From CAXMST01 sp963712765 (GTDB taxonomy: Bacteria; Actinomycetota; Thermoleophilia; Solirubrobacterales; 70-9): a stretch of DNA of 64,000 nt. The DNA lies in contig CAVQIX010000003.1 in the NCBI GenBank assembly GCA_963712765.1, positions 124,001 to 188,000 on the forward strand. The letters run 5' to 3'. The number at the start of each line of letters is the position of its first letter. Position 1 is the stretch's first letter. A program made the translations under genes and the position numbers. The notes under the pieces were generated by a model. It saw only the letters and a list, made by a program, of their open reading frames with translations, ran no database searches and had not been told where the DNA came from. Positions 17,228-25,444 of this stretch are shown piece by piece.

Positions 17228-18367
17228 CTAGGCGGCCCGGCTACCGGGCGACTTCGGGTAGGCCGGGGGCTTGGCCTTCTTCTTGGTCACGCGCAGCTGG
17301 GTCGACGGATCCCAGAACGGCGCATCCTGCTGGCTGTCGATCAGGTCGTCCACCGGGGTCACCGGCGCCTCGCCCTCGAGCCAGCCGTCGCGGTTGTCGG
17401 GCCGCGGGTTGGTGCCGTTGTCCGGCTGGCGGCCGACGTTGAGGCCGTGCTGCTCGAACATCTCGCGGTCGTCGGCCGGCTCAGCGCCCAGGGTGGTCAG
17501 GAAGTTGCCCATCATCACCCCGTTGAGACCGGCCCTGACCGCCAGCGGCTGCAGCTCACCGAGGTTCTCGACCCGGCCTCCGCAGAGCCGGAACAGGGCG
17601 TCGGGAATGATCAACCGGAAGATCGCCACCCACTTGACCACCTCCCAGGGATCCATCAGGTCGCGATCCCCGAACTTGGTGCCGCTGCGTGGGTTCAGCA
17701 GGTTGATCGGGACCGAAGTGGGGCTGATCTTCGACAGTTCGAACGCCATCTCGACCCGCTGCCGCGGCGACTCGCCGAGGTTGAGGATGCCGCCCACGCA
17801 GGTCTCCATCCCGGCCTCGCGTACCGCATCGATGGTCCGGATCCGCCCCTCGTAGCGGACCGTGGTCGTCACCTCCTCGTAGTAGGAGCGGGCGGTCTCG
17901 ACGTTGTGGTGAACCCGCTGGATGCCCGCGTCGGCGAGGCGATGGGCGCGATCGGGGGAGATGTGGCCGACCGATACGCAGCGCTTGAGGTTCGTGTGCT
18001 CGGCGACGAGCTTCGCCCCCTCGACGATCTTCTCGAAGTCCCGCTTCGACAGACCCTGCCCCTGGGTGACCATGCAGAAGCGGTGGGCGCCGGCCGCCTC
18101 GGCTGCGTGGGCGTGCTCGAGGATCTGCTCAGGCTCCATCATCGGGTGCATCGGCGTGTCGGCCTCCGCGTAGCGCGACTGGGCGCAGAAGCCGCAGTCC
18201 TCGGCGCAGCCGCCCGACTTGGCGTTGACCAGCGAGCACATGTCGGTCGAGTTCGAGAAGCGCTCGGTGCGGACCGACCAGGCCCGTTCGACCAGGTCGC
18301 CGATTTCGTCGTGGTCGGTGATGGAGCCGAGCTCGAGGGCCTCCTCAAAGCTGATCAGCGACGGCAT
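17228..18367 (-). CDS. bioB: Biotin synthase (radical SAM)
   Basis: 379 residues. The radical-SAM cluster motif CAEDCGFC (Cys54, Cys58, Cys61) is intact; YEGRIRTIDAVREAG, GGILNLGE and INLLNPRSGT match the BioB barrel that holds the second, sacrificial Fe-S cluster. It inserts sulfur into dethiobiotin. The C-terminus carries about 60 extra residues ending in a basic Lys-rich tail. ATG 18367 has GAGGAG seven bases upstream. First gene of the biotin unit; no bioC, bioH or birA lies nearby. Confidence 0.95.
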   Translation of the reverse strand: MPSLISFEEALELGSITDHDEIGDLVERAWSVRTERFSNSTDMCSLVNAKSGGCAEDCGFCAQSRYAEADTPMHPMMEPEQILEHAHAAEAAGAHRFCMVTQGQGLSKRDFEKIVEGAKLVAEHTNLKRCVSVGHISPDRAHRLADAGIQRVHHNVETARSYYEEVTTTVRYEGRIRTIDAVREAGMETCVGGILNLGESPRQRVEMAFELSKISPTSVPINLLNPRSGTKFGDRDLMDPWEVVKWVAIFRLIIPDALFRLCGGRVENLGELQPLAVRAGLNGVMMGNFLTTLGAEPADDREMFEQHGLNVGRQPDNGTNPRPDNRDGWLEGEAPVTPVDDLIDSQQDAPFWDPSTQLRVTKKKAKPPAYPKSPGSRAA

Positions 18368-18468
18368 TGGATCTCCTCGGTTGACGGGGTAGCTGACGCA
18401 AGGCTAGGCACGGAGTCGGACGTTTCTGACCGGCCCCCGCGATCGAGTCCCCGCCCCGGGGAGCCCCT

Positions 18469-19488
18469 CTACCCGGCCTCCTGCCTGCTCCCGGTGACCT
18501 TCTTGCCGTCCTTCTTCTTCGCCTCTTTGGCGGCCTGTCGCTCAGCCTTCGCCTCGAGGCGGCACTCGTTCAGAGCCCGGGCGTAGAACCGCATGTACTC
18601 GCGCCAGTTGCTCGACCAGTAGGAGTCCTCGTGCTCTCCCTCACCGAGAACGAATCGTCCCTCGGCCCCGCCGGCCTGCAGCTCCGTAGCGAGCATCTCG
18701 GCGGCCTCTGCGAAGGGGTCCTCGTCGCCGACGTCGATCCGGAACGCGTCGCCGGCCAGAGGTGAGGCCGGGGGTCCGACCAGGTCGATCACGTCGTGCG
18801 CGTTGAAGTCGGCCGCGTCGTCGAATGCGCCCGGAGCTGTCTGGGAGGCCTGTTCCCAAACTGCCGGGGAGTGGCCCGCGATCGCGCAGAACTCGGCTCC
18901 CTTTCCGCCGGCCAGCTCGAGGGGTCCCTGGCGAGCTATGTCGAAGGCCCCGAAGCCCCCCATCGAGATGCCCCCGATCGCGATCCGCTCGGGCTCGATG
19001 TCGAACCGCTTGACGAGACGGGGGATCAGCTCCTCGCGGACGTATGAACCCCAGGCGCCGGACTCGCGGTCGTGCCAATAGGAATCCTCGTCCCCGCGAG
19101 GGAAGGCGAGCAGAGGCGCTTTGCCCTGCTGACGGACGAGCGCGGAGAACATCTCTTCGTCGAGGTAGCTGGTCTCGTCCTCTCCCCGTCCGTGCAGGAA
19201 GACGAGCAGCGAGCGCTTGCCGTCCGTCGCCCCCGGGGGGATCACCACCTCGACCGGCAGCTCATCGTCCAGCAGCTCGCTCTCGACCGAGTAGTCCACG
19301 AGCTTGGCCCCGCGGGTCTCCGAGGGCGTCGGCGTGGTGTCCAGCACCAGCCCTTTGATGGCGACCGCCACCAGCACGATTCCAAGTACGGCGAGGACTC
19401 GCCAGATCAAGCCGCCGCGCGAGTATCTGTCGGCTGTCGGTTCGATCCCTACAGACTGGCACCTGCGGCCTCTGCGCTGCAGGGCCAC
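18469..19488 (-). CDS. Membrane-anchored alpha/beta hydrolase (esterase-like)
   Basis: 339 residues from GTG 19488. A hydrophobic segment (about 29-48) probably anchors or exports the protein, and the rest is an alpha/beta hydrolase of the PHB-depolymerase/feruloyl-esterase type: oxyanion region FLHGRGED, nucleophile GISMGG (Ser), acid DVGDEDPF and His in GEGEHEDSYW. The C-terminal 30 residues are Lys/Arg-rich. It acts outside or at the outer face of the membrane on an unknown ester. The start is uncertain; a TTG just before the membrane segment is possible. Confidence 0.78.
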   Translation of the reverse strand: MALQRRGRRCQSVGIEPTADRYSRGGLIWRVLAVLGIVLVAVAIKGLVLDTTPTPSETRGAKLVDYSVESELLDDELPVEVVIPPGATDGKRSLLVFLHGRGEDETSYLDEEMFSALVRQQGKAPLLAFPRGDEDSYWHDRESGAWGSYVREELIPRLVKRFDIEPERIAIGGISMGGFGAFDIARQGPLELAGGKGAEFCAIAGHSPAVWEQASQTAPGAFDDAADFNAHDVIDLVGPPASPLAGDAFRIDVGDEDPFAEAAEMLATELQAGGAEGRFVLGEGEHEDSYWSSNWREYMRFYARALNECRLEAKAERQAAKEAKKKDGKKVTGSRQEAG

Positions 19489-19516
19489 AGCAACGCGCAG
19501 GCGGGCTGGGACCGGG

Positions 19517-20059
19517 CTACCTCTTCAGCATCCCGAGCAGGCTGCGGCCGACGCTCGAGGTGACCTTCTTCCCCTGGGAGGACTTGAGGAACTTGCCGAT
19601 CGCCTCGGCTCCCTTGCCCGCGGCGACGCTTGCCTCCTTCTGCTGCTCCGTCGCCGGTTCGGCCGTGCGCTCAGCCTTGCGTTTGCGGCCTTTGCCCTTT
19701 CCTCGTCTGCGGCCCTTGCGAGGCTTGTCCTCGCCGGCTCCCTGATCGGCGGCGGGGCCCCCCTCACCCGCCTCCGGCTCCGATAGCCGCGCGGCGAGAA
19801 TCTCGCGAGCCGATTCACTCTCGACCCGCTCCCCGTATTCGCTCCACAGCGGCGAGGAGCGAGCGACGGCGTCGACATCGCCCCCCGGTCCGAGCAGGGA
19901 GCTGGGAGGCGCCAGCCGTGCGTGCACCAGCGGGCTCGGCGCGCCCGTCTCGGAGAGGATCGTGACCGCGGCCTCGCCGATGCCGGTCGAGGTCAACAGC
20001 TCCTCGACCTCGTAGAACTCGGAGGTGGGAAAGGTCTGAGAGATCTGCTTGCCTCCGCA
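19517..20059 (-). pseudogene. Remnant of a HerA-like (DUF853/YjgR) ATPase, C-terminus only
   Basis: About 180 codons in one open frame. The text SEFYEVEELLTSTGIGEAAV, LAPPSSLLGP and SPLWSEYGERVESESAREIL is what I know as the C-terminal part of DUF853 HerA-like NTPases, followed by a Lys/Arg-rich linker and GKGAEAIGKFLKSSQGKKVT at the end. The Walker A and B ATPase core, some 350 residues, is missing: upstream lie operator A and the divergent carboxylase. The only usual start, TTG 19996, falls inside the conserved block. A short expressed product cannot be excluded, but a truncation by rearrangement is the simplest reading. Confidence 0.65.
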
Positions 20060-20060
20060 T

Positions 20061-20089
20061 GAAGTAGTAAGTTCTACTTCCTACTTTGG
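20061..20089. promoter_or_regulatory. Operator A: shared lipid-gene control element
   Basis: GAAGTAG-TAAGTT-CTACTTC forms a perfect inverted repeat and continues into CTACTTT. It contains the block CTACTTCCTAC (20074-20084) found in the same form, or with one change, at 42044-42054 and 49927-49937. It overlaps the TTG start codon of the carboxylase beta gene (20086), and TAAGTT (20068-20073) is a possible -10. Confidence 0.6.
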
Positions 20090-21681
20090 CCGTCCTCCAG
20101 TCACGCATAGATACCGCCTCGGATCTGTACGCCGAGAACCGGGAGAAGATGCTCGAGCGACTCGAGAAGCTCGCCGCTGAGCAGGAGAAGGCGCGGATGG
20201 GCGGCGGGCCCGAGAAGATCGAGCGGCATCACAAGCGCGGCCGGATGCTGCCCCGCGAGCGGATCGAGACCCTGCTCGACCCCGACTCGCCCTTCCTCGA
20301 GCTGGCGCCGCTGGCGGCATACGGCTCCGATTACGAGGTCGGAGCCTCGCTGGTGGCCGGGATCGGCCTGGTGGAAGGGGTGGAGTGCCTGCTGACCGCC
20401 TCCGACCCGACCGTCCGCGGTGGCACCTCGAACCCCTACACGCTGCGCAAGAGCCTGCGGATGCAGGAGATCGCCGCGGTCAACCGCCTGCCGGCGATCG
20501 GGTTCGTGGAGTCCGGCGGCGCCGACCTTCCGCGCCAGAAGGAGATCTTCATCCCCGGCGGCGCGACCTTCCGCAACCTGACGCAGAATTCGGCCGCGGG
20601 CATCCCCACGGTCGCCCTGGTGACGGGCAACTCGACCGCCGGCGGGGCCTACCTGCCGGGCATGTCCGACTACGTCGTGATGGTCAAGGAGCAGGGGCTC
20701 GTCTTTTTGGGCGGTCCGCCTCTGGTCAAGATGGCGACCGGAGAGGAGGCCGAGGAGGAGGCCCTCGGCGGGGCCGAGATGCACTCGCGGATCTCCGGCG
20801 TCGCGGAGTTCATGGCCAGCGACGAGGTTGATCTCTGCCGGATCGGCCGTGAGATCGTCCGCAACCTGAACTGGCGCAAGCTCGGTGCCGAGCCCCGCGG
20901 GCCCGGCACCGAGCCGCTCCACGATCCCGAGGAACTGCTCGGTATCGCCTCCCACGATCTGAAGATCCCCTTCGACGCGCGCGAGGTGATCGCGCGGGTC
21001 GTCGACGGCTCGCGGTTCGACGAGTTCAAGCCCGGCTACGGCAACCAACTGGTCACCGGCTGGGCCGAGCTCTGCGGGTATCCGGTCGCGATCCTCGCCA
21101 ACAACGGGGTCCTCTTCAACGAGGACGCCGAGAAAGCGGCCCACTTCATCCAGCTCGCCGACCAGGTCGACACGCCGCTGCTGTTCATGCAGAACACGAC
21201 CGGCTACATCGTCGGCACCGACTACGAGCAGCGTGGCATCGTCAAGGCCGGCGCGAAGATGATCAACGCCGTCGCCAACGCCGGCGTCCCCAAGCTGACG
21301 CTGATGATGGGCGGCTCCTACGGCGCCGGCAACTACGGGATGTGCGGGCGCAGCTTCGAGCCGCGGTTCATCTTCGCCTGGCCGAACTACAAGACAGCGG
21401 TGATGGGGCCCAAGCAGCTTGCGGGCGTGATGGAGATCGTCGCCCGCGGCAAAGCGGCCCGGGCGGGGATCGAGATCGACCCCGACCAGCTCGCCGAGGC
21501 GACCGGCGCCGTCGAGGATCAGATCGAGCGCGAATCCGACGCCTTCGTCTCCTCCGGCGAGCTCTGGGACGACGGCATGATCGACCCCCGCGACACCCGC
21601 ACGGCTCTCGGCATCGCGCTCTCGAGCTGTCACTCCGCCGAGGTCGGGGGATCGAGGCGCTTCGGCGTCTTCAGGATGTAG
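20086..21681 (+). CDS. Acyl-CoA carboxylase, carboxyltransferase (beta) subunit
   Basis: 531 residues from TTG 20086; the N-terminus VLQSRIDTASDLYAENREKM matches the family start, supporting this codon. The two crotonase-like carboxyltransferase halves show ESGGADLPRQKEIFIPGG, GNSTAGGAYLPGMSDY, GGPPLVKMATGEE and, in the second half, MGGSYGAGNYGMCGR. The pattern is closest to methylcrotonyl-/geranyl-CoA-type enzymes, though propionyl- or acetyl-CoA use is possible. It moves the carboxyl group from biotin on the alpha subunit to the acyl-CoA. The alpha gene follows after five bases. Operator A overlaps its start. Confidence 0.92.
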   Translation: MAVLQSRIDTASDLYAENREKMLERLEKLAAEQEKARMGGGPEKIERHHKRGRMLPRERIETLLDPDSPFLELAPLAAYGSDYEVGASLVAGIGLVEGVECLLTASDPTVRGGTSNPYTLRKSLRMQEIAAVNRLPAIGFVESGGADLPRQKEIFIPGGATFRNLTQNSAAGIPTVALVTGNSTAGGAYLPGMSDYVVMVKEQGLVFLGGPPLVKMATGEEAEEEALGGAEMHSRISGVAEFMASDEVDLCRIGREIVRNLNWRKLGAEPRGPGTEPLHDPEELLGIASHDLKIPFDAREVIARVVDGSRFDEFKPGYGNQLVTGWAELCGYPVAILANNGVLFNEDAEKAAHFIQLADQVDTPLLFMQNTTGYIVGTDYEQRGIVKAGAKMINAVANAGVPKLTLMMGGSYGAGNYGMCGRSFEPRFIFAWPNYKTAVMGPKQLAGVMEIVARGKAARAGIEIDPDQLAEATGAVEDQIERESDAFVSSGELWDDGMIDPRDTRTALGIALSSCHSAEVGGSRRFGVFRM

Positions 21682-21686
21682 CTGCG

Positions 21687-23738
21687 ATGGCCGCCGAACG
21701 CGTGATAAGCAAGGTCCTGGTCGCCAACCGTGGTGAGATCGCGCGGCGGGTCTTCGCAGCCTGCAGGCGGATGGGGATCGGCACCGTCGCGGTCTTCTCC
21801 GAGCCGGATCGTGATGCTCCCTTCGTCGCCGAGGCCGACGAGTCGGTTGCCCTGGGCGGGACGACGGCGGAGGAGTCCTACCTGCTCGCCGACGCCTTGA
21901 TCGAGGGAGCCCAGCGGACCGGCGCCGACGCCATCCATCCGGGCTATGGCTTCCTCGCGGAGAACGCCGATTTCGCACGCGCCGCAGAGGAGGCTGGACT
22001 GATCTGGATCGGCCCGCCGCCGGCTGCGATCGAGGCGATGGGTTCGAAGGTCCGCGCGAGGGCGATGATGGAGTCGGCGTCGGTGCCGGTGCTTCCCGGG
22101 GCCGAGCTCGGCCCCGATGCCGACCTCGGCGTCGAGGCCGAGCGGGTCGGCTTCCCGTTGCTCGTCAAGGCCTCCGCGGGAGGGGGCGGCAAGGGCATGC
22201 GCGCGGTTGCCGACCCGGCCGTCCTCGAGGCCGCCGTCGAGGGCGCTCGGCGCGAGGCGGAATCGGCTTTCGGAGACGGCACCGTCTTCCTCGAGCGTCT
22301 GCTCGAGGGGCCTCGGCACGTCGAGATCCAGGTCTTTGGCGACAGCGCCGGCAACGTCGTCAGCCTCGGGGAGCGCGAGTGCTCGATCCAGCGGCGTCAC
22401 CAGAAGGTCGTCGAGGAGGCACCCTCGCCGGCCGTGGACCGTGAGCTTCGCGGGCGGATGGGCGCCGCCGCGGTCGCCGCCGCGGAGGCCGTCGACTACG
22501 TCGGGGCGGGCACAGTCGAGTTCCTGCTAGGCGCCGACGGCGACTTCTACTTTCTCGAGATGAACACCCGGCTCCAGGTCGAGCACCCGGTGACCGAGAT
22601 GGTGACCGGACTGGATCTCGTCCGCCTGCAGCTCCTCGTCGCGATGGGGGCTGAGCTGCCGCCGGATGCGCACGGCGTTGAGCCCCGCGGACACGCGATC
22701 GAGGTCCGCCTCTACGCCGAGGACGCCGAGAGCGACTTTCTCCCCCAGACCGGGACCCTCGAGGGCTTCTCCTTCCCGGACCTGCGTGTCGGCGATCGCG
22801 CGGATCCGTTCGCCGCGCCGCCGAATGGGGGGGCGGGGGAGGCCCCGCTCAGGGTCGATTCGGGGGTGGAGCTGGGCTCGGTCGTCTCGCCCCACTACGA
22901 CCCGATGCTGGCGAAGGTGATCGCCTGGGCTCCGAGTCGGGTCGAGGCGGCTGGCCGGCTGGCCTCGGCGCTCGCCCGCGCCGACATCAGCGGGCTGATC
23001 ACCAACCGGGACTTCCTCGTCAGGGTCTTGCGCAACCCGGACTTTCTCGCCGGCGAGACCGATACCGGTTTTCTCGAGCGCCATGAGGGTCTCGGCGCGC
23101 CACTCGTCGGCGCCGAAGCCGAACGCCTGCACGCGGCGGTCGCGGCCCTGGCTGCCATAGACAGGTCCGACGCTCCGCTTGCCTTCGCCCCGATCGGCTG
23201 GCGCAACAATCCCGCCGGCCCCCAGCGCCGCCGATTCGAGGGCGCCTCGGGCGAGCTCGTGGTCGATTACCGCTTCCAACGTGAGGGCTTGAAGCTCAGC
23301 GTCAACGGCGCCGAGCTGGCCTCACCCGTGCTCGGCGAGCGTCCCGGCGAGAGCCCCTACGACTTCGAGGAGCTCGATCTGGAGGTCGGCGGAATCCGTC
23401 GCACGTTCACCGCCTACCGGTCCGCCCTCGGTCACGCCTGGCACGTCCTCAGCCCACTCGGTCAGTCGGTCCTGACCGAGATTCCCCGCTATCCGGCCGA
23501 TGAGGCGGTCGGCGCCGAGGGTGCGCTCGTCGCGCCGATGCCCGGCAAGGTGATCCGGCTCGCCGTCGAGCAGGGGGCGGAGGTCGTCGCCGGAGACGTG
23601 ATCGCCGTACTCGAGGCGATGAAGATGGAGCACGAGCTGACCGCGCCCGCCTCAGGCACGCTCACCGAGCTCAGGGTGGCGGAGGGCGATCAGGTCGAAT
23701 CCGGTGCCTTGATGGGGGTGATCGAGGCCACCGCCTGA
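21687..23738 (+). CDS. Acyl-CoA carboxylase, biotin carboxylase/BCCP (alpha) subunit
   Basis: 683 residues. Biotin carboxylase domain at about 6-455 (VLVANRGEIARRVF, KASAGGGGKGM ATP-grasp loop, EMNTRLQVEHPVTE, biotin-carboxylation residues); a middle region at about 480-600; and a biotinyl domain at the C-terminus with the biotin lysine in EAMKMEH. It carboxylates its own biotin with bicarbonate and ATP and hands it to the beta subunit. ATG 21687 is five bases after the beta stop. The enzyme needs biotin made by the bio genes 2 kb away and also a biotin ligase, which is not in the window. Confidence 0.94.
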   Translation: MAAERVISKVLVANRGEIARRVFAACRRMGIGTVAVFSEPDRDAPFVAEADESVALGGTTAEESYLLADALIEGAQRTGADAIHPGYGFLAENADFARAAEEAGLIWIGPPPAAIEAMGSKVRARAMMESASVPVLPGAELGPDADLGVEAERVGFPLLVKASAGGGGKGMRAVADPAVLEAAVEGARREAESAFGDGTVFLERLLEGPRHVEIQVFGDSAGNVVSLGERECSIQRRHQKVVEEAPSPAVDRELRGRMGAAAVAAAEAVDYVGAGTVEFLLGADGDFYFLEMNTRLQVEHPVTEMVTGLDLVRLQLLVAMGAELPPDAHGVEPRGHAIEVRLYAEDAESDFLPQTGTLEGFSFPDLRVGDRADPFAAPPNGGAGEAPLRVDSGVELGSVVSPHYDPMLAKVIAWAPSRVEAAGRLASALARADISGLITNRDFLVRVLRNPDFLAGETDTGFLERHEGLGAPLVGAEAERLHAAVAALAAIDRSDAPLAFAPIGWRNNPAGPQRRRFEGASGELVVDYRFQREGLKLSVNGAELASPVLGERPGESPYDFEELDLEVGGIRRTFTAYRSALGHAWHVLSPLGQSVLTEIPRYPADEAVGAEGALVAPMPGKVIRLAVEQGAEVVAGDVIAVLEAMKMEHELTAPASGTLTELRVAEGDQVESGALMGVIEATA

Positions 23739-23799
23739 GCCCGTTTTCGGCTCCGATTGGCTGCCGGTCCAGTCGCTGTCCACGGGCCGCCGATGGCTG

Positions 23800-23812
23800 T
23801 ATAGTCGCGACG
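23800..23812 (+). promoter_or_regulatory. -10-like box before the double hairpin
   Basis: TATAGT at 23800-23805, the best -10 match near any hairpin here. There is no clear -35. It may start a small RNA that covers the hairpins at 23813-23889. Confidence 0.3.
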
Positions 23813-23849
23813 GTGGGGGCGGTGTTTGCTCCCCTTTAACCGCCCCCAC
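23813..23849. terminator. First hairpin between convergent genes
   Basis: GTGGGGGCGG/CCGCCCCCAC, ten perfect pairs around a 17-base loop. It lies 75 bases after the carboxylase stop. Either a terminator for both converging genes or part of a small RNA. Confidence 0.5.
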
Positions 23850-23854
23850 TCTTC

Positions 23855-23889
23855 GAGGCCGGTCGCCGGCATCGTCGGTGGCCGGCCTC
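23855..23889 (+). terminator. Second hairpin with T-rich tail
   Basis: GAGGCCGG/CCGGCCTC extends inward to about 15 pairs with G-T pairs, and is followed by AAGTCCTTTCC. Its right arm overlaps the stop codon of the convergent glycosylase gene (23888-23890). Likely the plus-strand terminator of the carboxylase operon or of a small RNA. Confidence 0.5.
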
Positions 23890-24520
23890 AAGTCCTTTCC
23901 GACTCCGCCGCGACCGCCGCCCACAGATATACCGACGCCAGAGTCCGGTGCGGCCGCCAGCGCTCGGCGATCTCGCCCGCCTCCTCCGGGTTCGGCGGAC
24001 TCTGGAGCCGATGCGCGATCCGGATCCCGTTGCGGAGCCCGAGGTCGCCACCGGAGAAGACATCCGGCCGGCCGAGGTGAAACATGAGAAACATCTCTGC
24101 GCTCCAGCGACCGAGGCCGCGGACGGCCGTCAGAGCATCGACCACTTCCTCGTCGGCGAGCGTGGGCAGCGCCTCGACATCCAGCCCACCGGAGACGACG
24201 GCGCCGCCGAGGCCGGAGATGTAGGAGGCCTTGCGGCCGCTGAGCCCGCACTCGCGAAGCCTCTGCTCGCCCGCGGAGGCCTCCTCGGCGCTTGGCGCCC
24301 GGCCGCCGAACTCCCCCTCGACCCGGGCCCAGATCGTCCGCGCCGCGGTGGTCGAGACCTGCTGCCCGGTGACGATCCGGGCGAGCGCCTCGAACGGCCC
24401 CTCCGCCCGCCTGCGCCGGTGCTCGACCGAGAGCGGACCGAGGCGCTCGATAAGGGCGGCCATGGCCGGATCACTCGCCGCCAGCGTATCCGCTCCGTCG
24501 TGCGGATCCGGCCGGCTCAC
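23888..24520 (-). CDS. DNA-3-methyladenine glycosylase II-like (short AlkA)
   Basis: 210 residues. Helix-hairpin-helix GPD glycosylase: VTGQQVSTTAARTIW, hairpin LTAVRGLGRWSAEMFLM and the catalytic Asp in FSGGDLGLRNG. It removes alkylated bases from DNA. The N-terminal TBP-like domain of E. coli AlkA is absent, so this is the short form of the family. GTG at 24520 overlaps the stop of the upstream hydratase as GTGA; the frame is open further upstream, but only as antisense of the hydratase. Confidence 0.87.
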   Translation of the reverse strand: MSRPDPHDGADTLAASDPAMAALIERLGPLSVEHRRRRAEGPFEALARIVTGQQVSTTAARTIWARVEGEFGGRAPSAEEASAGEQRLRECGLSGRKASYISGLGGAVVSGGLDVEALPTLADEEVVDALTAVRGLGRWSAEMFLMFHLGRPDVFSGGDLGLRNGIRIAHRLQSPPNPEEAGEIAERWRPHRTLASVYLWAAVAAESERT

Positions 24521-25311
24521 CGCCCGAGCCAGCGGGGCGAGCGCTTCTCGCCGAAGGCCCTGATCCCCTCGCGCAGGTCCTCGGATCCGAAGCATGAGCG
24601 ACGCAGCTCGACCAGCTCCTCCTCCTGCTTGGGGCTCAATCGCGGGAAGCCGGCGAGCGTCTCGATCGCACGCTTGTTTCCGCGCATCGATAGCGGTGCG
24701 TTGGCGGCTATCCGGCTCGCCATCTCGACCGACTCCGCCTCGATGCGGGCGGCAGGGAGGACCTCGTGCACGAGACCGATCTCCTCCGCCCGCGAGCCCT
24801 CGAAGTTGCGGCCGGTCAGGAACAGCTCCTTCGTTCTCGGCACGCCGACGGTCTCGATGAAGCGCTCCAGCCCGGTGTGGCCGTAGATCAGTCCCAGCTT
24901 CGCCGGCGGCATTCCGAGCTTGGCCTCGGCGGCGCAGAGCCGCAGGTCGCAGCGGATCGCCAGCTCGAGACCCCCCCCGAGGCAGTGGCCGTTGATCGCC
25001 GCCAGGACCGGATAGGGATGGCTGGTGATCGCCTCCATCGCGGCGGTGAACGGGTGCGCGACGAGGGCCTCGGCTTCCTCCTCGAAGGTCTCGTCGGGAA
25101 TGCCACCGATGTCGTAGCCGGCGCTGAACGCCCTGCCCTCGCCGGTGACGATCACGCAGCGGATGTCGATCCCGTGGTCGAGGGTCGGCAGCGTCTCGGC
25201 GATCGCGTCGAGCACCGGATGGGAGAGCGGGTTGAGCTTCTTGGGGTTGGACAGCGTCAGCCTGGCGACGGCCTCCGCGGGGAAGTCGAGACGGAGATCT
25301 CCATCGGCCAT
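24517..25311 (-). CDS. Enoyl-CoA hydratase/isomerase family protein
   Basis: 264 residues from ATG 25311. Crotonase fold with oxyanion-hole segments RAFSAGYDIGG and INGHCLGGGLELAIRCDL. At the two usual hydratase glutamates the alignment reads AKLGMPPAKLGL and GVPRTKELFLTG, so one catalytic Glu seems to be replaced and an isomerase, hydrolase or other crotonase activity is possible. The C-terminal EGIRAFGEKRSPRW is the family ending. A GTG eight codons upstream is an alternative start. It is coupled to the glycosylase gene, an unexpected pairing. Confidence 0.85.
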   Translation of the reverse strand: MADGDLRLDFPAEAVARLTLSNPKKLNPLSHPVLDAIAETLPTLDHGIDIRCVIVTGEGRAFSAGYDIGGIPDETFEEEAEALVAHPFTAAMEAITSHPYPVLAAINGHCLGGGLELAIRCDLRLCAAEAKLGMPPAKLGLIYGHTGLERFIETVGVPRTKELFLTGRNFEGSRAEEIGLVHEVLPAARIEAESVEMASRIAANAPLSMRGNKRAIETLAGFPRLSPKQEEELVELRRSCFGSEDLREGIRAFGEKRSPRWLGR

Positions 25312-25444
25312 CGTCTGGGGTTGCCGCTCGCTCACCGGGGGAAGGGTATGGGCTCGGAACTGGCCGGGTAGCCAACTCGTTTCCGCGGGTGCGGCTTCCG
25401 TGTAATCTCGACCTCGCGAGAGGAACCAATCAGGAGGCCTAACT

